This document shows positions 20,131-30,316 of a stretch of DNA of 64,000 nt, piece after piece (the stretch's first letter is position 1; every line of letters begins with the position of its first letter). The notes beneath the pieces were generated by a model. That model had not been told where the DNA came from. It saw only the letters and a program-made list of their open reading frames with translations, and did no database searches. Position numbers and translations under genes: made by a program. Source of the stretch: Cyanophora paradoxa (taxonomy: Eukaryota > Glaucocystophyceae > Cyanophorales > Cyanophoraceae); assembly GCA_004431415.1 (NCBI GenBank), contig QPMI01000445.1:208576-272575 (forward strand), given 5' to 3'.

Positions 20131-20848
20131 CTATCGGACCACGATAACAGTGCAGCCTGCGGGGCGGGGGTGAGCGGGGCGGGGGGGCGGGGCGGGGCGG
20201 GGGCGGGCGGGCCGGCGCTCTTGAGGACGTGCTCGGAGGTGGAGCCCATGAGGAGGCGCTCGGACTCGTTGAGGCCGCGGCGGCCCACGACGAGCACGTC
20301 CACCTTCGCGTCGTCCGCCGCCGCGATGAGCTTCTCCCGCGCGCTCCCCACCAGCTCCACGCACTTCGCCGCCACGCCCGCCTGCTGCGCCAGCGCGCTG
20401 TACTTCTGCAGGATTCCCGCGCTATGCTCCCGCGTCTTCTTGTTCAACTCCTCCTCAATGTGCATGTAGTACGCTTTAAGACCTGCAGCGGGGCTCGATC
20501 AGCGTTGCCGATGCCCGCCGCTCAACCGGCGACGGCCGCGGGCGCCCGGGCCGTGACGGCGGCGCCGCGCGTACGCGGCTAACCTGGATGGTCCACGACC
20601 TCCGCTGCGCGCGGGGACGCGGCGATCGGTAAGTGGAAGGAGAGGGATGACAGCGACAAAGCGCACAGCAGGTCGCGAGGAGGAGCTCGTCCCCCGGCTT
20701 CATCCACGCTCCTAGAGTCATCTGGTATGCAGTAAGACGCCACGACACGGCTGCCAGGCTGGAGCGCGCTGCGCTGGCCCGATCGATACCGCACCCTAAA
20801 CGCTTTGTCGGCGCCCTCGCTGCCATCTACCGCGACGAGGTAGCGCAT
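20131..20848 (-). CDS. universal stress protein (UspA family)
   Basis: Five exons close in phase: 20848-20795, 20721-20667, 20604-20584 (a 21-base micro-exon), 20482-20213 and 20156-20131, encoding 141 residues, the usual single-domain USP length. The N-terminus MRYLVAVDGSEGADKAFR is the beta-1/Asp nucleotide-binding start. The C-terminal half carries the ATP-binding signature DVLVVGRRGLNESERLLMGS followed by TSEHVLKSAGCTVIVVR, that is G-X2-G-X9-G-(S/T), with here GRRG and a G-S-T. USPs are cytosolic nucleotide-binding proteins linked to stress and redox responses. The last intron (20212-20157) begins GC; the others begin GTGCGG, GTGCGC and GTTAGC. The start codon is only 105 bases from the U32 start on the other strand, so the two genes share a very short upstream region. 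Confidence 0.93.
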
Positions 20849-20953
20849 TTTGTCTGTGTACACGAAGTCTTTGATGGTCGCACAGTCTTCGGTTCTTCAC
20901 AGGGGTGTTTTGTAGGGTGTACCCCAGTGGCGGCAGAATCCGAAGGCAGGCGA
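20849..20953. promoter_or_regulatory. short divergent upstream region, USP and U32 genes
   Basis: If the ATGs at 20848 (minus) and 20954 (plus) are right, only 105 bases separate the two reading frames. It holds no obvious TATA box. If the U32 protein really starts at the internal methionine at about 21128, the shared region is about 280 bases. The assignment is based on geometry only. Confidence 0.4.
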
Positions 20954-23900
20954 ATGGAGGACCCGACCGCAGCAGCTGCACCTGCAGCTGTGTTCGTTGC
21001 GGGTGCAGGAGTTCCGGCGCGCCCCGCGGCCTCCTCGGTCACGCCCTTTGGCCACCCGCTCGCCGTTCCCGTACGCACGTGCAACGCCCCGCGAGAAAGA
21101 TCTAGGAGCACCGCTACAACAAGGTGCATGCGATCGCCCGCCCGGCGCTTCGTGGCCGCCTCACCGGCCCTCATTCCACGCCGCAGAAGGAATCCGGGGC
21201 TGCAGCTTCGTTCTAGCTTTGTAGGGGGCTCCGCTCGGCAGCTCTTCCGTGCCGCGGCAGCGCCGCCGAGCTCGGCCCCGCGAACGGCGCGAACTCGAGA
21301 TGTCGTCCAGGCCGTCAGCGTGCCTGCGAAGAAAAGCCGATCATCTAGCTCCAGCCCAGAGCGCGCGAGAGCCCCCAGCAGGCCCGAGCTCCTCGCGGTG
21401 CGGTCCCCGCCGGCGCCTCCGGATCCCCTCTGAAGCGGCCTCATGCTCGCCTGCAGCCCGCGGGCAACTGGGACTGTGCGCGGGCGGCGGTGGAGAACGG
21501 CGCGGATGCCATCTATTTCGTGCGCCTGCGCCTCCCGCCTCGCACGGCCTGCTCCCACGCCGGGCCTCCTCCCACGCCGGGCCTTCTCCCCCGCCCCGCC
21601 TCGCCACATCGCCTCCTGCCCCGCCCGGCTATCGGCGGCCCCTCCCGCGGCCCGCCGACCGCCTATCCTTGGGGCGCAGGGCCTGGACCAGTTCAACGCG
21701 CGGCTGCGGGCGGACAACTTCACGGAGGCCGACCTGCCGGGCCTCATGCAGTTCCTCCACTCCCGCGGCGTCAAGGGGTACGTCACCCTCAACACGCTGG
21801 CCTTCACCACCGAGCTCCCCGACGTCGAGAAGTACCTCCGCTCCGTCATCGCCGCCGGTACCCCCTTCCGAGCCGCCCCGTACCCCTCCGGCCTCCCCTC
21901 AGCTCGCCCCGCAGGCGTGGACGCGCTGATCGTGCAGGACGTCGGCGTCTGCAAGCTCATACGGCACCTGAGCCCCGACTTCCCCATACACGCCTCCACG
22001 CAGATGGCCCGCCCCCCTGCAGCCCGCCCCGCCCGCCCCCTCCCCCCTGACCCCCGCGCAGACGGTCACGAGCGACGCCGGGGTGCAGTTCGCGGAGGCG
22101 CTGGGCTGCAGCGTCGTCGTGCTGGCGCGCGAGTGCACCATCGGCGAGATCGCCGAGATCCAGAGGCAGAGCCCCGTGCAGGCCCGCTCTCCCGCCCCCG
22201 CCCCCGCCCCCGCCCCGCCCTTTGCTTCTCTCCTCACCGCCACGCCCCCCTCAGGTCCCCCTGGAAGTGTTCGTTCGTCTCCCCGCGAGGCAGGCCGCCC
22301 GCCCGGCGCCGACGGGGCCGGCCGGCGCGCAGATTCGTGCACGGGGCGCTCTGCGTGGCGTACAGCGGGCAGTGCCTGACGAGCGAGGCGCTGGGCGGGC
22401 GCTCGGCGAACCGGGGCGAGTGTGCGCAGGCGTGCCGCATGCAGTACCGTCTGCTGGCGGACGGGAAGGAGGTGGACCTGGGCGGGCGCGAGTACCTGCT
22501 CTCCCCGCAGGACCTGTGCGGGGCGGAGCTGCTGCCGCAGCTCGTGGCGGCCGGCGTCTCCTCCCTCAAGATCGAGGGCCGCCTGAAGACGCCCGAGTAC
22601 GTGGCGAGCGTCGTCCGCGTCTACCGTGAGGCCCTCGACCGCGCCGCCGCCGCCGCCGCCCCCGTCGTCCGCCCCCGCCTCTGCCCCCCGCCCGCCGGCG
22701 GCCCCGCCGGCTGACGGGGCGGGCGGGGGCCGGCAGGAGGACCCGCGGGAGGCGGCGCCGCAGCCGCTGACGGCGGCGCAGCGGTACGAGCTCGAGATGG
22801 CCTTCTCCAGGGGGCTCTCCCCGGGCTGGCTCGCCGGCATCGACAACCAGGTCTGTGGGAGGGGCCGCCGGGGCTCGTCCCGGGGCTCCGTCCGAACCCT
22901 TGTCGCCGGCAGCGGCTGGTGCACGCGCGGTTCGGGAAGAAGCGCGGGGCGCGCGTGGGGGTCGTGCGCTCGGTGGACGCCCGGGCGCGGCGCGTGGTGA
23001 TCGGGGGGGTGGAGGCCTCGGCGGCCCTCAAGCCCGGCGACGGCGTCGTCTTCGACGCCGGGCGCCCCGCCGAGGGCGAGCCCGGCGGCTTCGTCTACGA
23101 GGTCGAGCCGGGGCGCGCCCGCGGCTCCCTCGTCGCCGCCTTCGGCCCCCGCACGGACGTCCGCCGCGTGCGCCCCGGCGACATCGTGTGGAAGACCAGC
23201 GACCCCGCCCTCTCCAGGGCCCTCCGCAAGAGCTGGGCCCCGGCCCGCTCCGAGGCCGAGGCCGCCGGCGCCGCCGCCGCCGGCGAGGCCTCCGCCGGCT
23301 CCGGTACCCCCGTCCGCTTCCGCCGCCCCATCGAGATCGAGGTGCGCGGGGCGGGGGCGGGGCCTGGGCGGCCCCTGACAGGCGCGGCGACCGGGGGCGG
23401 GCAGGTCCGGGGGCGGCTCGGGGAGCCGCTCTCGGCGGTGGCGCGGGACCCCGAGACGGGCGTGACGGCCGCGGCGCGCTCGGAGGGGCCCCTCGAGGCC
23501 GCCCGCAGCCGGCCCCTCACCCGCGACTCCCTCCTCGAGCAGCTGGCCCGCGCCCCCCGCCCCGCCCGCCCCGCCGCGCGCTGAGGGTTTGAGGGCAGGG
23601 GCGGCTGGGGAACACGCCGTTCGCGCTGGAGGAGGGGGGCCTGGAGAGCGCGGGGCTGGACCTCGCGGCCGGCCTCGCGCTGCCGGTCTCGGAGCTGAAC
23701 CGCCTGCGGCGCGCCCTCGTGGAGTCCCTCGAGGCCGCCCGCGCCGCCCCGCGCCGCTGGAGCCTCGCCCCGCCCGCCGCCGCCTCCTACCGCACCGCCC
23801 TCCGCTTCCCCGAGCAGCGCGCCCCGGGCGCCGCGGCGGCGGCGGAGGCTGCGGCGGCGGAGATCGTGCCGCTGGTGCGGAGCGGGGGCGCGCAGCTGCG

Positions 23901-25016
23901 GGCGGCGCTGGAGGGGCGGCCGGGGCGGGTGTACCTGGACGTGGAGGACCCGCGGGCGTACGCGGCGCTGGTGCCCGAGGCGCGCGAGATCTCCCCCGGC
24001 ACCGAGGTCTTCGTCGCCCCGCCCCGCATCTTCAAGCCCAACGAGCGCTGGATCCTCGAGCAGGCCCGCCCCCCGCCCCCGCCTCCCCCTCCTTTCCCCG
24101 CCTGACCCCGCTTCCTTCAGGTGGCGCGCGGGGGGGCGGACGGGTACCTCGTCCGCAACTACGAGCACCTGCGCTTCTTCGGCGCCGAGCGCGGGGCCCG
24201 CATGGCGCGTCCCTGCCCGTACCCCCGTCTCTCTTCGAAAGCCCTCATCCCTCTACCCCGCGCAGGTGGCGGACTTCTCGTTCAACGTGGCGAACCCGCT
24301 CTCGGCGGCGCACTTCCTGGGCCTGCCGCGGGCCGACCCGCTTGGGGGCGGGGAGGGAGGGGAGGGCGCGCGGGCGCTGGAGCGGCTGACGGCGAGCTAC
24401 GACCTAAGCGCGGCGGAGCTGGTGCCGCTGCTGGAGGCGTGCCCCCCGGGGGTCCTCGAGGTCACCCTCCACCAGCGCATCCCCATGTTCCACATGGAGC
24501 ACTGGCGCCCTCCCCTCCCCGCCCCTCTTCCCTCCCACCCCCACCCCCGCCCCCGCTCACGTGCCTTCGCGTCTCGCAGCGTCTTCTGCGCGTTCCTGAG
24601 CGAGGGGAAGGACTTCCGGGACTGCGGGCGGCCCTGCGAGGCGCACGCCGTCGAGCTCGAGGACCGCGTCGGCACCCGCCACACCCTCAAGGCCCGCCCG
24701 CCCCGCCCCCGCGCCCCTCCGCCTCTGCCGCGAAACTCGACCCGACTCGCCGTCCGCGCGCGCGCAGGGGGACGCGGGGTGCCGGAACACGGTGTACAAC
24801 GGGAGGGCGCAGACGGGGGCGGAGCACTTCGGGCGGCTGGCGGGGGCCGGGGCGCGGGCCTTCCGGGTCGAGTTCGTGGACGAGGGGCCCGGGCGCGTGC
24901 GGCGCACCCTCGAGTGCTACGGCGCCCTCGCCCGCGGCGAGCTCTCCGGCGCCGACCTCTGGCGCGAGCTCAAGCTCCTCTCCCAGCTCGGCGTCACCCG
25001 CGGCTCCATGGAGTAG
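20954..25016 (+). CDS. long peptidase-U32-family protein (RlhA/TrhP-like), about 1000 residues
   Basis: About fifteen exons. Well-fixed ones are 20954-21397, 21457-21519, 21680-21857, 21915-22006, 22062-22181, 22255-22268 (14 bases), 22333 to about 22640, and the last, about 24769-25016. Together they rebuild a classic U32 domain: RPELLAPAGNWDCARAAVEN, GADAIYF, VKGYVTLNTLAFTTELPDVE, ALIVQDVGVCKLIRHLSPDF, HASTQM, VFVHGALCVAYSGQCLTSEA, RGECAQACRMQYRL and SLKIEGRLKTPEYVASVVRV. The C-terminal part (PMFHMEHCVFCAF, KDFRDCGRPCEAH, then the NTVYNGRAQTGAEHF exon) matches the long DUF3656-type form. Bacterial members act in hydroxylation of rRNA, tRNA or quinone precursors rather than proteolysis, and the cysteines here fit the expected iron-sulfur ligands. 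The ~140-residue Arg/Ser/Ala-rich N-terminus resembles an organelle presequence; an internal start near 21128 (MRSPARRFVAASP) is possible. At least seven introns begin GC. Its last exon is duplicated at 15479-15765. Confidence 0.9.
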
Positions 25017-25514
25017 CCCGCGCTGCTGCCGGGTGGCCGCAGCCCGCGCCCCGCGTGCGGTCGAGACGCCGAAACTCGCGAGACGCCGTGAGTGCGATCG
25101 AGTGTGAGAATTGCGAGGCATGCATATGTACATGTTACCGTAGTACGTTCAAGTCCCGACTCTGGCACTGAGTCAACGTTATGACAAATGCAAAAAGACG
25201 CTGACAGACAGTGACAGTAGTATACGTACGACTCCCAGCCTTTGACCCTCCCTGAGTCCCAGGGTCGGGGTACATTCATGAATTTTACCAGCATGCGCGC
25301 GCGGACCATGAATTTTACCATGAACTTGGAATTTCTAGACTCTGAGTCTAGCTAGTCTGAGAGCAGGCCCTGGCAGCCAGTGCCAGGCCCAGTGGGCCAG
25401 TGCCGTGCCGCAGTGCCACGGTGGCAGGCGCCCGGCTCGGATCCGGATTCCGATCCGGAGTATACGTATACGTATACCGTATACGTACTACTACGCGTAC
25501 GGTACTACTAGGCT

Positions 25515-26520
25515 AGTACGAAACGAACTGAAAGGAACAGATAGGACTTCGAGCGGTTTTCAGCATTTTTTCGTCAGGTTTTGACGGTCACCGGGTTATG
25601 TACGTATATGGTCCGGGTACTCCCAGCTGAGCGACGAGCGAGCGACGTCGACGGTCGACGGGCGTCCGACGGTCGCTCGCGGCGCCAAACTTTTTGAAAG
25701 TGGTCGCTAGGCCGGCCACCCCGAGAGGCCCTGAGGAGGGGAGGCTGGGGGCCTGGGGCCGGGGGCCCTCGCTTGGCCTCGGCTCCCGGGAGTCCCGGCC
25801 CCGAGTCCCGGCCCTCGGGAGTCGGCCCCAGTCGGACCTCGGCCGGGTCGGCCCTCAGGCCCGGCGGCCCCGGCCGCGGCCCGCGAGTCGGGAGTCGGGA
25901 CTCGGGAGTCGGGAGTCGGGAGTCGGGACTGTCGACGTCGGGCGGAGTCACTGCCGCGTGCAGCTGTGAGTCGTCCGACGGTCAGTGCCACTGGGCCAGT
26001 GAGTCGGGCCTCGGCCGGGAGTCCGGGACGTCGACTCATGATTAGGGCTGTGGTCGCTGGTGGTCGCTTCGCGAGGTTCCAGCGGCCGCTACGCTTGGCG
26101 TTTTCCGCCAGCGACACCTCCTCGCTCAGCGTTTTTTAAGGCTGACAGGCGCCAAAAAAAGCTCCATCCCGCTTTTTTCTCATCTGAAGGTCGACGTAGG
26201 TCGGCGTAGCCGATCAATCTTGCTAAATTTCGACTGTTTTCGAGCATCCAGGCGCTCCGCTTCGCCCAAAATTTAAAGCAGCCTGCAGCTGGCCTCTATC
26301 TCAGAGTCTCGCAGAAATATTTTTAATTGACAGATGGCTCGCGGAACTAAGCATTAAATCTGCATTTGCGTACGCGCGCCGCGGCGCATCTTAAAAGCTT
26401 GTACGAAATAAACTACACGGAACACATAGATTTTCGGTTGGTCTTCAGCAGTTTTTCGACAGGTTTTGGCGGTACCCCCACCTCAGCGACGGGCCAGCGA
26501 CGGGCGCCGCTCGCCGGGCT
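25515..26520. repeat. two diverged copies of a ~120-bp repeat
   Basis: Copy one (about 25515-25640) and copy two (about 26400-26500) share, in order, TACGAAA.GAACT...GGAACA.ATAG, a TTCG block, TTCAGCA.TTTTTCG.CAGGTTTTG.CGGT, and a run of AGCGACG words (GAGCGACGAGCGAGCGACG versus CAGCGACGGGCCAGCGACG). They are direct and clearly diverged. The AGCGACG/CAGCGG words also link to CCAGCGGCCGCT near 26080 and 26520. They may be remnants of an older element. Confidence 0.5.
25880..25930. repeat. GAGTCGGG/GACTCGGG microrepeat
   Basis: Six tandem heptamers (GAGTCGGGAGTCGGGACTCG and so on) lie within a GC-rich block rich in CCCGAG/CTCGGG inverted words, using the same vocabulary as 8045-8160. Confidence 0.7.
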
Positions 26521-27225
26521 TCAGCGGCCGCTGGGCCCGCCCCCCCCCAGCGAGCACAGCTCTACTCATGATCGATATCAGGCCCGGGAGAGTCGGCCCT
26601 CGGCCGCGGGCCAATGGCTGGCAAACAGTGGCAATGCCTGGCATCATCACTGATTTCATCGGTGGCATGCCATGATTCGGCCCATGAACCGGCCCCTGAA
26701 TCTGCTGCGCTAGCGTTAATTATAAGTTGCCGTGAACGACGGAACGTCAATTGCAACCTTCATGAATGACTCAGTGATATCGATGCTGAAATTAGCAGCT
26801 GAATTCGAAGAAAACTTTGAAAAGCTGCGAGCTGATCATGCCATCGATGATGAACCAATTAGTTGTGCACGTGGCAATTGCAATTACACTCTGAATTTAC
26901 ACACTCGCAGCTAGGGCGAACACACTAGTACTGTTCGACATTATAATTAATATTCTGGCTGTTTCAAGTTTAAGTCCGTGGAGAGTCACTGGAGACTCTG
27001 ATATTTCGCGACGAATTCGAAATTCGCACACATAGAGATCGCGAACCGTTGAACTCGGAAGATCGGGTATTGCAGGGCAATTTGCAGCTACTACTACTAT
27101 TGCTGTTCACCATTATTTGAAAAAAAGCATATATGGATACCATATGACTGCGATTCATGGTTATGCGAAGTTGCGAACTGCGATCCTCAGACTCCGAGTC
27201 TCCGGATCCGACGGTCAGAGCGCTA

Positions 27226-27541
27226 CCGTAGAACACAATATTAAGGTCTGTAATTTATTATGTCGTCCCGAAATTATTTCGCCTTGGACGGGACAAAACG
27301 ACATAATTTGTGGACGTCATAATACGGGCTCGCTAAGTCGCCCTACAGTACCCCCCAAAATTACCGCCCCATACAATTGTTTTTTTGGTGAATTACCGGC
27401 CACAGCCTCTAGTCTAATTACCGCCCCATACAAGCCTGAAAATTTCATGCCGACATAATTTGGGGACGACATATTTCGCATGGAAAAGGCTCGGGTTTTA
27501 AAACGACATAAATTTGCATGACATAATATTGTGTTCTACGG
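27226..27541. mobile_element. MITE-like element, CCGT...ACGG TIR family (copy 2)
   Basis: The ends are CCGTAGAACACAATATT and AATATTGTGTTCTACGG, perfect inverted repeats of 17 bases, with TA immediately outside both. Two further bases on each side (GC/GC) extend the symmetry. The AT-rich interior carries inverted copies of ACGACATAATTTG and the block CCCCCCAAAATTACCGCCCC, which is shared with the elements at 27587-27847 and 7580-7844. No coding capacity is seen. Confidence 0.75.
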
Positions 27542-27586
27542 TAGCGTTCCTGGATCGACTCTCCGAGCTCGAGCTCGAGTGATCTA

Positions 27587-27847
27587 CCGTGTAACAGGAA
27601 AATACTGGACGCTGAAAATTAGTGGAGCCGGAAATTAGTGGACCGAAATCTTGACTCAGTCCACTAATTTCCCGCTCCAGTATTTCTCTGCTGCTAAGCT
27701 GCCCCGTACAGTACCCCCCAAAATTACCGCCCCATACAAGCCTGAACAGGTTTTGGTCCACTAATTTCGGGCTCCAGTATTTCGCCTATGAGAGGGCCAA
27801 GTTTTATGATCCACTAATTTCCGATCTGGTATTTTCCTGTTACACGG
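27587..27847. mobile_element. MITE-like element, CCGT...ACGG TIR family (copy 3)
   Basis: CCGTGTAACAGGAAAATAC at the left and GTATTTTCCTGTTACACGG at the right are exact inverted repeats (19 bases), with TA outside each end. Inside are a hairpin built from GAAATTAGTGGAC and its complement, and the shared block AAAATTACCGCCCCATACAA. It lies only 45 bases from copy 2, so two family members inserted side by side. It is the intact counterpart of the truncated, inverted copy at 7580-7844. Confidence 0.8.
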
Positions 27848-27964
27848 TATACGTAGATCTGGAGTCTGGATCGCCCACTGGCCCTGGCAGTGGCTGCCAC
27901 TGGCTGGCACTGGCCACGGCCATGGCATGGGCTAGTGGGACTGTGGGAGGCTGCAGCTGGGACT

Positions 27965-28015
27965 CTCGGAGCCCGGACTCCGGAGTCCGGACTCCGGAGT
28001 CCGGAGTCCGGACTC
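27965..28015. repeat. GGAGTCC/GGACTCC palindromic microrepeat
   Basis: Seven or so alternating GGAGTCC and GGACTCC units form a nearly perfect long palindrome able to extrude a hairpin. It lies in a spacer rich in CAGTGGC/GCCACTG words (27870-27960). Confidence 0.75.
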
Positions 28016-28530
28016 CGGCCGCGGATACCCGGACCGTCGGACTCCCGGATCCGGAGCCGCCGGGGCCTGCCGCCCTATAGGCGGCTAGGCCTAGTACTAG
28101 GCCGCGAGGCTACTTACTACTTAGTAGTAGCGGGCTACTAGCGGCCCTGCGTAATGGAGGCCGCTGCTGGACCAGTGCTGGTCAGTGGTCACGCTCAGGC
28201 TCGCGCGGCTCAGCGGCTGCTGCACTGGTGAATTCGAATTGACGAATCAGTGTGGTGATGGCACATGTACAGTGAATCCGATCCGTGTCATGATTCCGTG
28301 ATGCCTGGCTATAGGCAGCCTGGCATAATAAATAAATCAGTGGCATTGCCTGCATCATGGCTGCAATGCCGCTGCATGCACGTTTTGCAAATATATGCAT
28401 GACTCAGTGACTCAAGAAGATCGCCGAGTCGGACCAGCCTGAGTGAAGATTCACTAAAGAAACTACAGCGGACTGGCTGGCTCAGCCCGTACGGCGGTAC
28501 CTGGACTCCGGTCCAGCCCACTAGGTACTA

Positions 28531-28778
28531 CCGTAAAACACTTAATTAATGCGCTCGATATTAATGCGTTTTTGGACCCGGACCCCTCGTATGGCTAATA
28601 ATGCGCCCCCAAATTAATGCGTTTTGGAGCTTTCTGCCTGCGTTAGGGGGGTACGTACCGCAGTTTTCTTAGCGTTTCAATATTAATGCGCCCCCGAATT
28701 AATGCGTTCTGCCTGCGGAGAACGCATTAATACGGGGGCGCATTAATTAAGTGCGCGCATTACTTAAGTGTTCTACGG
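28531..28778. mobile_element. MITE-like element, CCGT...ACGG TIR family (copy 4)
   Basis: The left end CCGTAAAACACTTAATTAAT and the right end ACTTAAGTGTTCTACGG are inverted, with TA outside both. The interior repeats AATTAATGCGTTTT and GCGCCCCC-type words and shares TTTTTGGACCCGGACCCC with copy 1 (5550-5827), so copies 1 and 4 form a subfamily. No coding capacity is seen. Confidence 0.75.
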
Positions 28779-30243
28779 TAGTAGTACAGTACTAGTACTG
28801 GGCCAGTCTCCCGGGTCGTCCGGGACTCCCGGGACTTCTGAATCAAAGTTATGACTCCGAGTCCAGTGAGTCGCTCCGCGGCCGAGCCTCCGACTCGGCG
28901 AGTCGGAGGATCCCGGGCCGGGCCCGGCCGGGACTCCGGGAGGACCGGGATCGGGGCCCGGGGGTCCCGGACTCCCGGTCCGCCGCCGGGTCCCCGGGGC
29001 CCGGGACCGGCCGATTCCGGGCCGAAGCGCTAGCCGAGTCGGAACTTCGGAAATGACTCGGAAATGCATACTGTAGAACTGGTTAATTTAGTACAGGAAA
29101 ATAATTAGTACTTTGCCACATTAGCAGCTGGTAATACTTTAGTAGGTCGGTCTTCGCGGGGCTTTTCAAGTTTGTATGGCGGAGACGGAGGCTCACGGAG
29201 CTACCCCTCAGAATTCTCGGCCTCATTGACGACATCTCAGAGTCTACCGGCTAACTTCGTAAGTTTTGCAAAAACATATTTTGGCTGGCGCGGCAGACGC
29301 CGGCAGTACGTAATTATATAAGTGGCGCGGCACTGGCGCCGGGCGGGCAGTGGCGGCGGCGGCGCCGGCGCCCGGCCGCCGGCGGCCGCCGGCCTGGCTC
29401 CGGCGGCCGCCGGGCCGGCGCCGGGCCGCCGGGCCACCGGCGGCCCACCGCGCGCCGGCCAGCCCGGCGGCCTGCCGGCGCCAGGCCCCCTGGCAGGCTG
29501 GGCCAGGCTCCCGGCCAGCCCCCGGGCCCCGACTCTCAGACTCTGAGACTCAGACTGAGAGTCTACCGTGACTCCGTGAGTAATGACATGATTGACATCA
29601 TATTGACTCAGTGAGCAGCGTGCCAGTATGATACCCTGGTAGTAAAATAACTCTAATAAAGCAGCACCGCCGCAGGCAGCACTGGACTCGTGACTGGAGC
29701 AGCAGCAGGCTGAGCCAGCAGCAGCAGCAGCAGCGCGCGGCAGCAGCATGCGCAAACCGGCACCGGACTCTGGGAGGTTGATCGGCTGCTTGCGCTTGCT
29801 GCAGGTTTCGTGTTTGCACCGGCAGGCCTGGGCCTAGGCGAGCTTCGGAATTGCGAATCCTGCAGCAACGTTAACCAGCGCCGCGCACGCAGTCGCTGAG
29901 CGTGCACGTATACGTATATACGTATAGATGGATAGGGCGGTGAAGGCCTAGAATCGAAACATAAGGCTAGGGCTATCAGCTTCCGCGCAAGTCGAATCAA
30001 CGGCACGCGCAGCACTCGCCGCGCACGCGCGAGTGCGCCGTTTCCTTCAGCTGGCGAGCCCGCAGCCGGTCGGATTGAATTAGCTATAGGTCGCAGCCTC
30101 ACTTGAAAGCAATGAGCATCCTTACGCGCCAACCTTCAAATCCGCAAGGGGGGGGCACTAGTACTAGTACTGTGCCCCGCACAGCGGCGGGATCAGGATC
30201 AGGTGGATCAGGCGGGCGACCGCGAGGGCCTGTGCTGCATCGG
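28779..30243. other. intergenic spacer before the giant gene
   Basis: GC-palindromic DNA (28870-29030), a dense GCCGGC/GGCGCC block (29330-29530) and a CAGCAG run (about 29697-29750) precede a moderately GC region that should contain the promoter of the gene starting at 30244. CACTAGTACTAGTACTGTGC (30158) and GGATCAGGATCAGGTGGATC (30189) are short repeats. The minus-strand open frames here overlap these repeats and are not credible genes. Confidence 0.45.
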
Positions 30244-30316
30244 ATGCACAGGCGATTTGTTGCTGTGCTCTTGCTAGTCTGTGTTCTTCAAGGCATCCCT
30301 GCTGGGCGCTGCCAAG
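30244..30316 (+). other. signal-peptide exon
   Basis: ATG at 30244 encodes MHRRFVAVLLLVCVLQGIPA then GRCQ: a basic start, a hydrophobic core and a small-residue cleavage region, a textbook secretory signal. The exon ends in phase 1 at a canonical GTAAGC donor (30317). It joins in frame to an exon beginning 30471 (FTPLTVSPPPADSFLLGGVI), which in turn ends at GTGCGTG (30561). Confidence 0.75.

Larger units (their letters stand above)
25017..27225. other. intergenic spacer, repeat-rich
   Basis: No exon is supported. The region holds palindromic words (TATACGTATACGTATACC near 25461), the gactcggg-type cluster at 25880-25930, and AT-richer DNA from 26130 to 26470 and 26700 to 27220. A plus frame at 26732-26914 (MNDGTSIATFMNDSVISMLK) looks mildly protein-like but has no intron partner or family match. 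Confidence 0.5.

Noticed and set aside
20954-25016. Annotation of the U32 protein as a collagenase
   Set aside because: The family name is historical; characterised relatives act in RNA or quinone hydroxylation, and no protease catalytic set is visible, so peptidase activity is not claimed.
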